From positions 1,798,001-1,862,000 of the forward strand of contig NZ_CP104275.1 in the NCBI RefSeq assembly GCF_025244925.1: a DNA stretch of 64,000 nt, written 5' to 3'. Positions 33,063 through 40,463 of the stretch are shown in pieces. Position 1 is the first letter of the stretch. The number at the start of each line of letters is the position of its first letter. This DNA comes from Arthrobacter zhaoxinii (GTDB taxonomy: Bacteria > Actinomycetota > Actinomycetes > Actinomycetales > Micrococcaceae). The translations under genes were made by a program, and so were the position numbers. The notes below the pieces were generated by a model. It worked only from the letters and a program-made list of their open reading frames with translations, was not told the origin of the DNA and did no database searches.

Positions 33063-35867
33063 ATGAGTTCGCAAGGCAATAATGGAAGCGTCTCCGGCCC
33101 TTCCGTGCAGCAGCAGATCTCTTCCCCGTGGTTGTTCCCCGCGGAAGAAGTGGCTTCGGCGCTGGAGACGAACCCGGAGACCGGGCTGGACGCCGGCGAG
33201 GTGAGGGACCGGGTGGAGCGTTACGGCCCCAACTCTCTTGCGGAGGGAAAAAGAACACCTGCCTGGCGGAAGATCCTGGCCCTGCTCTCGGACCGGCTGA
33301 CCATCGTCCTGATCATCGCCGCGGTTGTCAGTGCCGTGGTCTCCCGCGAGTGGGAAACCCCGGTGGTGATCCTGCTGGTCATCATCCTCAACACCACCCT
33401 GAACTATGTGCAGGAGCGACGGGCAGAGAACAGCCTGGAAGCCCTGCGCAACGCGTCGGTGGACAGCTGCCGGGTGCTGCGGTCCGGCAACGCGGTGACG
33501 GCGGAACGGACCGAGCTGGTGCCCGGCGACGTCGTGCTCCTTGAGGCGGGGGACAGCGTACCGGCGGACGGACGGCTGCTGGAGGCCGTCCGCCTGCAGG
33601 TAGCCGAGGCGGCGCTCACCGGCGAGTCCAAGCCCACCAATAAGATCACCGCCCCGCTGTCGGATCCGCAGCTGCCGGTCGCGGACCGCACCAACCTGCT
33701 CTTTATGGACACCGACGTGACGCGCGGCCGTGCCGTCCTGCTGGTGACCGGAACCGGCATGAACACCCAGATCGGCACCATCGCGCACCTCCTGGGCAGC
33801 ACCACGGAGGAAAAGACCACCCTGCAGCGCAGCATCGACCAGCTGGCCCGGGTCCTGACCTACATCGCCCTCGCCGTCGTTGCCCTCGTCTTCGTGCTGG
33901 GGCTGCTGCGCGGGGACAGCTGGGAGGACCTGTTCCTGACCGCCGTCTCGCTGGCCGTGGCGACCATCCCGGAGGGCCTGACCGCCGTCGTCGCCTTCAC
34001 CCTGGCCATGGGCGCGTCCCGGCTCGCTGCCCGCGGCGCCATCATCAAGCAGCTGGCAGCGGTGGAAACCCTGGGCAGCACCTCGCAGATCTGCACCGAC
34101 AAGACCGGCACCCTCACGCTGAACGAAATGACGGTACGCCGGCTGTACTCTCCGTCGGGCCGCCGCTTCCGGGTGACCGGAAACGGCTATTCCACCGACG
34201 GGAAGATCCTCAGCCCGGACGGACAGTCCACTCCCTTGCCCCCGGAGGGGTATATGGCCATGGCGCTGTGCAACGATGCCTCGGTCGAGGACGGCAGGCT
34301 GACCGGCGACCCGACCGAGGGCTCCCTGGTGGTCCTGGCGGAAAAGGGCGGGATCGACGTCGCCGGCGCCCGCGCCACCCACCGGCGCATCGCCGAAGTT
34401 CCGTTCGATTCCGACTACAAGTTCATGGCCACGTTCAACCGCGACGCCGGGGCCGCCGTCCACTGCAACGTCAAGGGGGCGCCCGGCGTGGTCCTGGACC
34501 GGACAGCGTTCCTGCAGACCCCGGACGGTCTGGTCCCGCTGGACCCCGAAGAACGCGCGCGCATCTCCCGCGACGTGGAGTCCCTGGCCAACGCCGGCCT
34601 GCGGACCATGGCCGTGGCGGGTCGGGTGCTCGATGCACCGCTGCCGTCCAGCCCGGAGGCGCTGTTTGCCGAGGCCGCCAACCTGGTGCTGTACGCCGTC
34701 GTCGGGATCCTGGATCCGCCCCGGCAGGAGGCCGGAGAAGCCATCGCCAAGGCGCGGGCGGCCGGAATCGACGTGCATATGATCACCGGAGACCATCTGG
34801 TCACGGCGTCGGCCATTGCCCGGGACCTCGGCATCGAGGGCCGGGCAGCCGCGGGCACGGCACTGGACGCCATGGACGATGACGAGCTGCGGGCCGAGGC
34901 GCCGCATCTGGGAGTGCTGGCCCGCGTTTCGCCCGAGCACAAGATCCGGATTGTGGAGGCGCTTCAGGCGGACGGCTACATCGTGGCCATGACCGGCGAC
35001 GGCGTGAATGACGCTCCGGCGCTCAAACGCGCCGACATCGGGATTGCCATGGGCATCACGGGCACCGACGTGTCCAAGGGCGCGGCCAAGATGATCCTCA
35101 CGGATGACAATTTCGCCACCATTGTGGCCGCCGTCGAAGAAGGCCGCGGCATCTATGACAACATCCTGAAATTCGTCCGGTTCCAGCTGACCACGGCCTG
35201 GGGCTTCGTGCTGATCTTCCTTGCAGCAGCGACCTTCGGCTTCGCCGGCGGAGCGCCCTTCACTGCACTGCAGATCCTCTGGGTGAACATCATCATGGAC
35301 GGTCCGCCCGCCCTCGCCCTGGGCGTGGACCGGACCGATCCGGAGGTGATGAAACGCCCGCCCCGGCCGGCCGCCGAACCCCTGCTGACGGGCCGGCGGA
35401 TCGCCGTGCTGACAATGCTCGGCATCGTGATGGCGGTGGGCACCTGCACCGTCCTGGTGAATGCACCGCGGTGGTTCCCCGAAAGTGCCGGCAGCACCAA
35501 CTTCGCCACCACGATGGCTTTTACCACCTTCGTGTTCTACCAGGTGTTCAACCTGCTGAACGTGCGCTCCGAAACCGGCAGTGTCTTCACCCTGCGGACC
35601 TTCACCAATCGAGCCATCTGGGTTTCCCTGGTCGCAGTGGTGGTGCTGCAGATCCTGGTGGTGCAGCTGAGTATCTTCGGCGGACTCTTCGACACCGTGC
35701 CGCTCACCTCGGGGCAGTGGCTGCTGTGCTTCGCCGTCGGTGCCACCGTGCTGGTCATCTCCGAGATCGGCAAGGCCGTACAGCGGCTGGCCGCCCGCCG
35801 CCGGCCGGCTGCCGGGAAGGCCCGCGCCGGACGGCCGTCAGCTTCTTACCAGGGGGAGGGCTTGTAG
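33063..35867 (+). CDS. P2-type cation-transporting ATPase
   Basis: 934-residue membrane pump, most like bacterial Ca2+/cation P2A ATPases. N-terminal cytoplasmic domain (P-type ATPase N domain), actuator motif TGES near residue 186, M4 IPEGLTAVVAF near 301, phosphorylation motif DKTGTLT near 346, hinge TGDGVNDAPALKRADIGIAMG near 643, and M6 VNIIMDGPPALALGVDRTD. About ten membrane segments. The ion cannot be fixed from motifs alone; Ca2+ or Mn2+ is likely. The frame is open for 3.7 kb upstream across pepN and yeiH, but that is chance in GC-rich DNA; ATG 33063 starts the homology. Its last 22 bp overlap the end of the opposite SDR gene. Confidence 0.9.
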   Translation: MSSQGNNGSVSGPSVQQQISSPWLFPAEEVASALETNPETGLDAGEVRDRVERYGPNSLAEGKRTPAWRKILALLSDRLTIVLIIAAVVSAVVSREWETPVVILLVIILNTTLNYVQERRAENSLEALRNASVDSCRVLRSGNAVTAERTELVPGDVVLLEAGDSVPADGRLLEAVRLQVAEAALTGESKPTNKITAPLSDPQLPVADRTNLLFMDTDVTRGRAVLLVTGTGMNTQIGTIAHLLGSTTEEKTTLQRSIDQLARVLTYIALAVVALVFVLGLLRGDSWEDLFLTAVSLAVATIPEGLTAVVAFTLAMGASRLAARGAIIKQLAAVETLGSTSQICTDKTGTLTLNEMTVRRLYSPSGRRFRVTGNGYSTDGKILSPDGQSTPLPPEGYMAMALCNDASVEDGRLTGDPTEGSLVVLAEKGGIDVAGARATHRRIAEVPFDSDYKFMATFNRDAGAAVHCNVKGAPGVVLDRTAFLQTPDGLVPLDPEERARISRDVESLANAGLRTMAVAGRVLDAPLPSSPEALFAEAANLVLYAVVGILDPPRQEAGEAIAKARAAGIDVHMITGDHLVTASAIARDLGIEGRAAAGTALDAMDDDELRAEAPHLGVLARVSPEHKIRIVEALQADGYIVAMTGDGVNDAPALKRADIGIAMGITGTDVSKGAAKMILTDDNFATIVAAVEEGRGIYDNILKFVRFQLTTAWGFVLIFLAAATFGFAGGAPFTALQILWVNIIMDGPPALALGVDRTDPEVMKRPPRPAAEPLLTGRRIAVLTMLGIVMAVGTCTVLVNAPRWFPESAGSTNFATTMAFTTFVFYQVFNLLNVRSETGSVFTLRTFTNRAIWVSLVAVVVLQILVVQLSIFGGLFDTVPLTSGQWLLCFAVGATVLVISEIGKAVQRLAARRRPAAGKARAGRPSASYQGEGL

Positions 35868-37282
35868 TCCTTGAGGAAGACGCCGTACTGGTCTTCGCCG
35901 CTTTCCCCCATCACAATCGGGTCATAGACCCGGGCTGCGCCGTCCACCAGGTCCAGCGGGGCGTGGAAGCCTTCCTCCGCCAGGCGCACCTTGGTGGGGT
36001 GGGGACGCTCGTCGGTGATCCAGCCGGTGTCCACGGCGGTCATCAGGATCCCGTCCGTTTCCAGCATTTCCTCCGCACTGGTGCGGGTCAGCATGTTCAG
36101 CGCGGCCTTGGCCATGTTCGTGTGCGGATGTCCGGGGCCCTTGTAGCGGCGCGAGAACTGGCCCTCCATGGCGGACACGTTCACGATGTATTTCCGCCGC
36201 GCCGACGAGGCCGCCATCGCCGGGCGAAGCCGGTTGACCAGCAGGAACGGCGCCGTGACGTTGCACAGCTGCACCTCCAGCATCTCCAGCGGATCCACCT
36301 GGTCCACCACCTGCGTCCAGCTGTTGACCGGAGCGATGTCCGGCACCAGTCCGCCGGCGTCGATCGCGGTGCCGGCTTCGAGCCGGGCCAGCGAGGAGGA
36401 CCCGGCCGTCAGCGCCAGCGCCGTGACGGCGTCGGCCGCCAGCACCGGGTGGGCGGCGACGGATCCGGCCAGCGCGGTCGGGTGGGCGTCATAGGTGTGT
36501 CCGAAGGTCACCAGTTCGGGCATGGGCCCGTCCGGCAGCGGTGCCAGTTCGGCGTCGGTCAGCGGACGGTAGGCGTTGGAGGAACGCCGGACCGTCTGGG
36601 CCGCGTTGTTGATCAGGATGTCGAGGGGACCGGCCTCTGCCACGGACTCGGCCAGCGAAATGACCTGGGCAGGGTCGCGCAGGTCAATGCCGACAATACG
36701 CAGCCGGTGCAGCCAGTCTGCGGAGTCCTCCATCGCGGCGAAACGGCGTGCGGCATCCTTCGGGAAGCGGGTGGTGATGGTGGTGTGCGCTCCGTCGCGC
36801 AGCAGCCGCAGGGCAATGTACATGCCGATCTTGGCCCGTCCGCCGGTCAGCAGCGCGCGTTTGCCGGTCAGATCCGTCCGGGCATCGCGCTTGGTGTGGC
36901 TGAAGCCTGCACATTCGGGGCAGAGCTGGTGGTAGAAGGCATCCACCGTCGTGTACGGCTGCTTGCAGATGTAGCAGTTGCGCGGCTTCAGCAGCGTTCC
37001 GGCGGAGGGGCCGTGGGCGGCGCTGGTGAGCTGGGCGCCGCGGGTTTCATCGTCGATCCGGTCAGCGGCGCCGGTGGCAGTGAGGGCGACGACGGCGCGG
37101 TCCGCCTCAGCTACGGCGGAGCGCTTTTCGTTCTTCCGGTGCTTCTTCACGGACTTGAACATCTTGGCGGTGGCCCGCCGGACCGCGACGTAGTCGGGGT
37201 TTTCTTCATCCAGGACATGGATGGAAGCCAGGACCTTCAGGGCGGTCTGGATTTCTTCCGGGCTTAGTTCAGGGGTGCTCAT
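35846..37282 (-). CDS. SDR oxidoreductase with N-terminal zinc ribbon
   Basis: 478 residues. Residues about 1-95 are charged and helical; about 98-125 hold CYICKQPYTTVDAFYHQLC followed by PEC, a CXXC-X18-CXXC zinc ribbon. The SDR domain follows: GGRAKIGMYIALRLLRDG for the cofactor, LINNAAQTVRR, then VSAMEGQFSRRYKGPGHPHTN where Ser is clear but the usual YXXXK is replaced by HTNMAK. It may be an altered or inactive dehydrogenase. AAAGG stands 5 nt before the ATG at 37282. The function is unknown; it lies downstream of glgC on the same strand. Confidence 0.85.
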   Translation of the reverse strand: MSTPELSPEEIQTALKVLASIHVLDEENPDYVAVRRATAKMFKSVKKHRKNEKRSAVAEADRAVVALTATGAADRIDDETRGAQLTSAAHGPSAGTLLKPRNCYICKQPYTTVDAFYHQLCPECAGFSHTKRDARTDLTGKRALLTGGRAKIGMYIALRLLRDGAHTTITTRFPKDAARRFAAMEDSADWLHRLRIVGIDLRDPAQVISLAESVAEAGPLDILINNAAQTVRRSSNAYRPLTDAELAPLPDGPMPELVTFGHTYDAHPTALAGSVAAHPVLAADAVTALALTAGSSSLARLEAGTAIDAGGLVPDIAPVNSWTQVVDQVDPLEMLEVQLCNVTAPFLLVNRLRPAMAASSARRKYIVNVSAMEGQFSRRYKGPGHPHTNMAKAALNMLTRTSAEEMLETDGILMTAVDTGWITDERPHPTKVRLAEEGFHAPLDLVDGAARVYDPIVMGESGEDQYGVFLKDYKPSPW

Positions 37283-37384
37283 TGGGGCCTTTACGCTCAT
37301 CGGCACCGGAGGATCCACAGTGCAGGCGCACCGTGTGCGCCTTCCGAGGATACCGGAGAAGACCGCTGGCACCCGTATCGGGGG

Positions 37385-37420
37385 CAGGGGCGCCGGGATA
37401 TCTCACACCCGGCGCCCCTG
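37385..37420 (-). terminator. Hairpin after glgC
   Basis: Perfect 13-bp GC-rich stem (37385-37397 with 37408-37420), 12 nt from the glgC stop. No T run is present on the minus strand, so it may be a weak or Rho-assisted terminator. Confidence 0.5.
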
Positions 37421-37431
37421 TCCCTGAGCGT

Positions 37432-38676
37432 TTACTCTTCCGGGACGCGCTGTCCCTTGCTGAGCACGGTGAGGCCTGACTCGGTCACGGTGAATCCGCG
37501 GCTGAGGTCCAGTTCCCGGTCCACGCCCACCGTCGCACCGGCAGGGATGCGCACGTTCTTGTCGATGATGGCCCGGCGGACCACGGCACCCTCACCCACA
37601 TGCACCTTGTCCATCAGCACCGAGTCGGTCACCTCCGCGTTGGAGGCAACGTAGACGTCCTGCGCCAGCACGGACCCGGTCACCTTGCCGCCGGAGATCA
37701 CCGTGCCGTCGGAAACGATCGAATCGAAGGCGGTTCCGGCCTGGTCGGAGGCGCTGCGGACGAACTTGGCGGGCGGGGAGATGCTCTGCCGCGTGTAGAT
37801 GGGCCACTTCAGGTTGTACAGGTTGAACGCCGGCAGGGGAGAGATCAGGTCCATGTTGGCGTCGTAATAGGAATCCAGGGTGCCGACGTCGCGCCAGTAC
37901 TGGTGGTCGCTGCCGGTGGCCCCGGGAATGATGTTCCGGGTGAAGTCGTACACGGCGGCGTCGTCGCGTTCCACGAAGTAGGGAATGATGTCCCCGCCCA
38001 TGTCGTGCTTGGTGACCAGGCGTTCCTCGTCCCACTGCAGCGCCGAAACCAGGGCGTCGGTGTTGAAGACGTAGTTGCCCATGGAGGCCAGGAAGCTGCC
38101 CGGATCATCGGGCAGCCCGGGGGTCGTCTCGGGCTTTTCCACGAACGCAGCGATGCGTTCCGGGTTCTCCGGATCGGTTTCGATCACGCCGAACTGGTCC
38201 GCCAGGTGCAGCGGCTGCCGCACGGCGGCAACGCTCACCGATGCGCCGGAGGCAATGTGTGCCTCGACCATCTGGGAGAAGTCCATGCGGTACACATGGT
38301 CCGCACCGATGACGACAACGATGTCCGGCTGTGCGTCCTCGATCAGGTTCATGGACTGGTAGATGGCGTTCGCGCTGCCGAGGAACCAGCTCTTGCCCAC
38401 GCGCTGCTGTGCAGGCACCGAGGCCACGTAGTTCTGGAGCTGGGTGGAAAGCCGCCAGGTCTCGGAGATATGCCGGTCAAGGCTGTGGGATTTGTACTGG
38501 GTAAGAACCACTATCTGGAGGTACCCGGAGTTCACCAGATTGGAAAGTGCGAAGTCTATGAGGCGGTAACGCCCGGCAAAGGGAACGGCCGGTTTGGCCC
38601 GATCTGCTGTGAGCGGCATTAGCCGTTTACCCTCGCCGCCTGCGAGAACTACTGCCAGGACCTTCTTAGGCGCCAT
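37432..38676 (-). CDS. glgC: Glucose-1-phosphate adenylyltransferase
   Basis: Makes ADP-glucose from ATP and glucose 1-phosphate for glycogen and related glucans. 414 residues: N-terminal nucleotidyltransferase fold with [19 protein letters not shown] and [14 protein letters not shown] near residues 11-50, the central [13 protein letters not shown], and a C-terminal left-handed beta-helix (hexapeptide repeats, e.g. [20 protein letters not shown]). It diverges from glgA across 78 bp. In actinobacteria ADP-glucose feeds the GlgM/GlgE route. Confidence 0.96.
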   Translation of the reverse strand: MAPKKVLAVVLAGGEGKRLMPLTADRAKPAVPFAGRYRLIDFALSNLVNSGYLQIVVLTQYKSHSLDRHISETWRLSTQLQNYVASVPAQQRVGKSWFLGSANAIYQSMNLIEDAQPDIVVVIGADHVYRMDFSQMVEAHIASGASVSVAAVRQPLHLADQFGVIETDPENPERIAAFVEKPETTPGLPDDPGSFLASMGNYVFNTDALVSALQWDEERLVTKHDMGGDIIPYFVERDDAAVYDFTRNIIPGATGSDHQYWRDVGTLDSYYDANMDLISPLPAFNLYNLKWPIYTRQSISPPAKFVRSASDQAGTAFDSIVSDGTVISGGKVTGSVLAQDVYVASNAEVTDSVLMDKVHVGEGAVVRRAIIDKNVRIPAGATVGVDRELDLSRGFTVTESGLTVLSKGQRVPEE

Positions 38677-38700
38677 TGTCTTGAACCTCTTCCGAAAATA

Positions 38701-38719
38701 AGTCTGCTGACTTCAGACT
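38701..38719. promoter_or_regulatory. Inverted repeat between glgC and glgA
   Basis: AGTCTG-N7-CAGACT in the 78-bp divergent glgC/glgA region. The position suits a shared operator, but the arms are only 6 bp. Confidence 0.3.
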
Positions 38720-38754
38720 AGATCACTGGTCGCCCGGTGCACTACGTTGGTTTA

Positions 38755-39951
38755 GTGCGAGTAGATATTGTGTCGAAGGAATTCCCGCCGGAAATCTACG
38801 GAGGAGCAGGCGTTCACGTTGCCGAGCTCAGCCGGGTTCTGGCCGGAGAAGTAGATCTCCATGTGCATTGTTTCGGAGCCCCGCGCCCCGAAGATTTCCA
38901 CGGAGCCAAAGTAAAGAGCTATGCGGTGCCGGCGGAACTGGAGTCCGCGAATCCTGCGGTGCAGACCCTCGGGACGGACCTTGAAATCCTGGGCGGACTG
39001 GCCGGCGCGGACCTGGTCCATTCGCATACCTGGTATGCCAATATGGCCGGCCACCTGGGGTCCCTGCTGCACGGCATTCCGCACGTGCTCAGCGCCCACA
39101 GCCTGGAGCCGCTGCGTCCGTGGAAGGCCGAGCAGCTCGGCGGCGGATATGCTGTCTCCTCCTGGGTGGAGAAAACCGCCTACGAGGCAGCCGCCGCCAT
39201 CATCGCGGTGTCCGAAGGCATGCGGCAGGACATCCTGCGCAGCTACCCGGACGTGGACCCGGACCGGGTTCGGGTGGTCCACAACGGCATCGATGTGGAG
39301 CAGTGGCAGCCGGATGTCGATCCCGAGGGTGTCCGCGCCTTCAACATTGATCCGGACCGCCCCAGCGTGGTCTTCGTAGGCCGCAACACCCGCCAGAAGG
39401 GAGTGCCCTACCTGCTCCGGGCTGCGGCGCTGCTGCCGCCGGAAGTCCAGCTGGTCCTGTGCCTCGGCGCGGCGGACACCCCCGAACTTGCTGCGGAAAC
39501 CGCCGTGCTGATCGAGGAACTCCGGCGTACCCGCACCGGCGTCGTCGTTATTGAGCGCATGCTGCCGCGCGCCGAGCTGATCAAGATCCTCTCCATCGCC
39601 ACCGTGTTCGCCTGCCCGTCGGTCTATGAACCGCTGGGCATCGTGAACCTCGAGGCAATGGCCTGCGGCACCGCCGTCGTCGCCAGTGCCACCGGCGGCA
39701 TCCCGGAAGTGGTGGATACCGGCGTCACCGGCCTGCTGGTTCCCATCGACCAGGTCACCGACGGCACCGGCACTCCGCTGGATCCGGAGAAGTTTGTCCA
39801 GGACTTCGCCGAGGCGCTGACCTCCGTGGTCACGGATCCGGCCCTGGCCCAGCGGATGGGCGAGGCCGGCCGCGTCCGGGCCACCGAGCAGTTCTCCTGG
39901 GAGTCCATCGCCGAGGCGACCCTGGACGTCTACCGGTCCGTCCTGGCCTAA
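38755..39951 (+). CDS. glgA: Glycogen synthase, GlgA/GlgM type
   Basis: GT4 glycosyltransferase of 398 residues. N-terminal domain with KEFPPEIYGGAGVHVAELSR; C-terminal domain with FVGRNTRQKGVPYLLRAA and the EX7E motif in YEPLGIVNLEAMACGTAVVA. In mycobacteria the homolog (Rv1212c, GlgM) joins ADP-glucose and glucose 1-phosphate into maltose 1-phosphate, so that reaction is likely here also, although it is usually annotated as glycogen synthase. GTG 38755 gives MRVDIVSKEFPPE, matching homologs; an ATG 18 nt upstream lies in the promoter area. It ends in a strong terminator. Confidence 0.93.
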   Translation: MRVDIVSKEFPPEIYGGAGVHVAELSRVLAGEVDLHVHCFGAPRPEDFHGAKVKSYAVPAELESANPAVQTLGTDLEILGGLAGADLVHSHTWYANMAGHLGSLLHGIPHVLSAHSLEPLRPWKAEQLGGGYAVSSWVEKTAYEAAAAIIAVSEGMRQDILRSYPDVDPDRVRVVHNGIDVEQWQPDVDPEGVRAFNIDPDRPSVVFVGRNTRQKGVPYLLRAAALLPPEVQLVLCLGAADTPELAAETAVLIEELRRTRTGVVVIERMLPRAELIKILSIATVFACPSVYEPLGIVNLEAMACGTAVVASATGGIPEVVDTGVTGLLVPIDQVTDGTGTPLDPEKFVQDFAEALTSVVTDPALAQRMGEAGRVRATEQFSWESIAEATLDVYRSVLA

Positions 39952-39963
39952 CACCTGAAACCG

Positions 39964-39997
39964 AAAGGCGCCGCCGCAGTAAGCGGCGGCGCCTTTT
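39964..39997 (+). terminator. Intrinsic terminator of glgA
   Basis: Perfect 14-bp stem (39964-39977 with 39983-39996) and a TTTT end, 12 nt after the glgA stop. Its left arm (GAAAGGCGCCGCCGCA from 39963) recurs identically at 40359-40374. Confidence 0.88.
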
Positions 39998-40032
39998 GGC
40001 TGCCCGGAACCGGGCTGGGGGATGCTTCCGCC

Positions 40033-40115
40033 GCACAGGGTCCCACCGTTTGGTGCTGGTGTGACCCCTGGGACCACAGAAGGCAACACAGCCCCCACCC
40101 ACTGGGACGCTGTGC
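40033..40115 (+). repeat. 83-bp palindromic repeat, copy B1
   Basis: Member of the repeat family first seen at 3889-4070, here in plus orientation. It begins GCACAGGGTCCCACCGTTTG, contains TGGTGCTGGTGTGACC and GGCAACA, and ends TGGGACGCTGTGC. The middle differs from copies B2 and B3 over about 25 nt. Confidence 0.85.
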
Positions 40116-40133
40116 TGGATTCCCCGCTCTACT

Positions 40134-40216
40134 GCACAGGGTCCCACGGTTTGGTGCTGGTGTGACGGAAGTGACCTCAGGAGGCAACAGAAGCCCCATA
40201 TCGTGGGACGCTGTGC
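40134..40216 (+). repeat. 83-bp palindromic repeat, copy B2
   Basis: Nearly identical to copy B3, with four differences in 83 nt, and 101 bp after the start of B1. The spacer from B1 is 18 nt, the same length as the A1-A2 spacer. It contains GACGGAAGTGACCTCAG in the loop region. Confidence 0.85.
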
Positions 40217-40241
40217 TGCCTCGCAACCCCGGAAACCCGCC

Positions 40242-40324
40242 GCACGGGGTCCCACCGTTTGGTGCTGGTGTGACGGAAGTGACCTCAGCAGGCAACAGAA
40301 GCCCCATATCGTGGGACGCTGTGC
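40242..40324 (+). repeat. 83-bp palindromic repeat, copy B3
   Basis: Third copy of the array, 108 bp after the start of B2. Spacer 25 nt. The left end reads GCACGGGGTCCCA, one base off the pairing seen in other copies, while the right end TGGGACGCTGTGC is intact. Confidence 0.85.
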
Positions 40325-40358
40325 TGGATCCCGGCCCGGAAACCCCGGCCGGAACAAA

Positions 40359-40397
40359 GAAAGGCGCCGCCGCACAGTGCGTGCGACGGCGCCTTTC
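40359..40397 (-). terminator. Terminator between repeat array and acyl-CoA dehydrogenase gene
   Basis: GAAAGGCGCCGCCGCAC pairs with GTGCGACGGCGCCTTTC apart from one mismatch. Either strand would end in TTTC, so it can serve both directions. It shares a 16-nt arm with the glgA terminator. Confidence 0.7.
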
Positions 40398-40463
40398 GGC
40401 CGTTCCGGTACCCGGCTCCCCGGCTCCCCGGCTCCCCGGCTACCCGGAGGAACTCCGGGGAAC

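Noticed and set aside
40033..40324. Insertion sequence or transposon ends
   Set aside because: There is no transposase gene, and tandem units with constant spacing do not look like the ends of one element. A non-autonomous element is not excluded.
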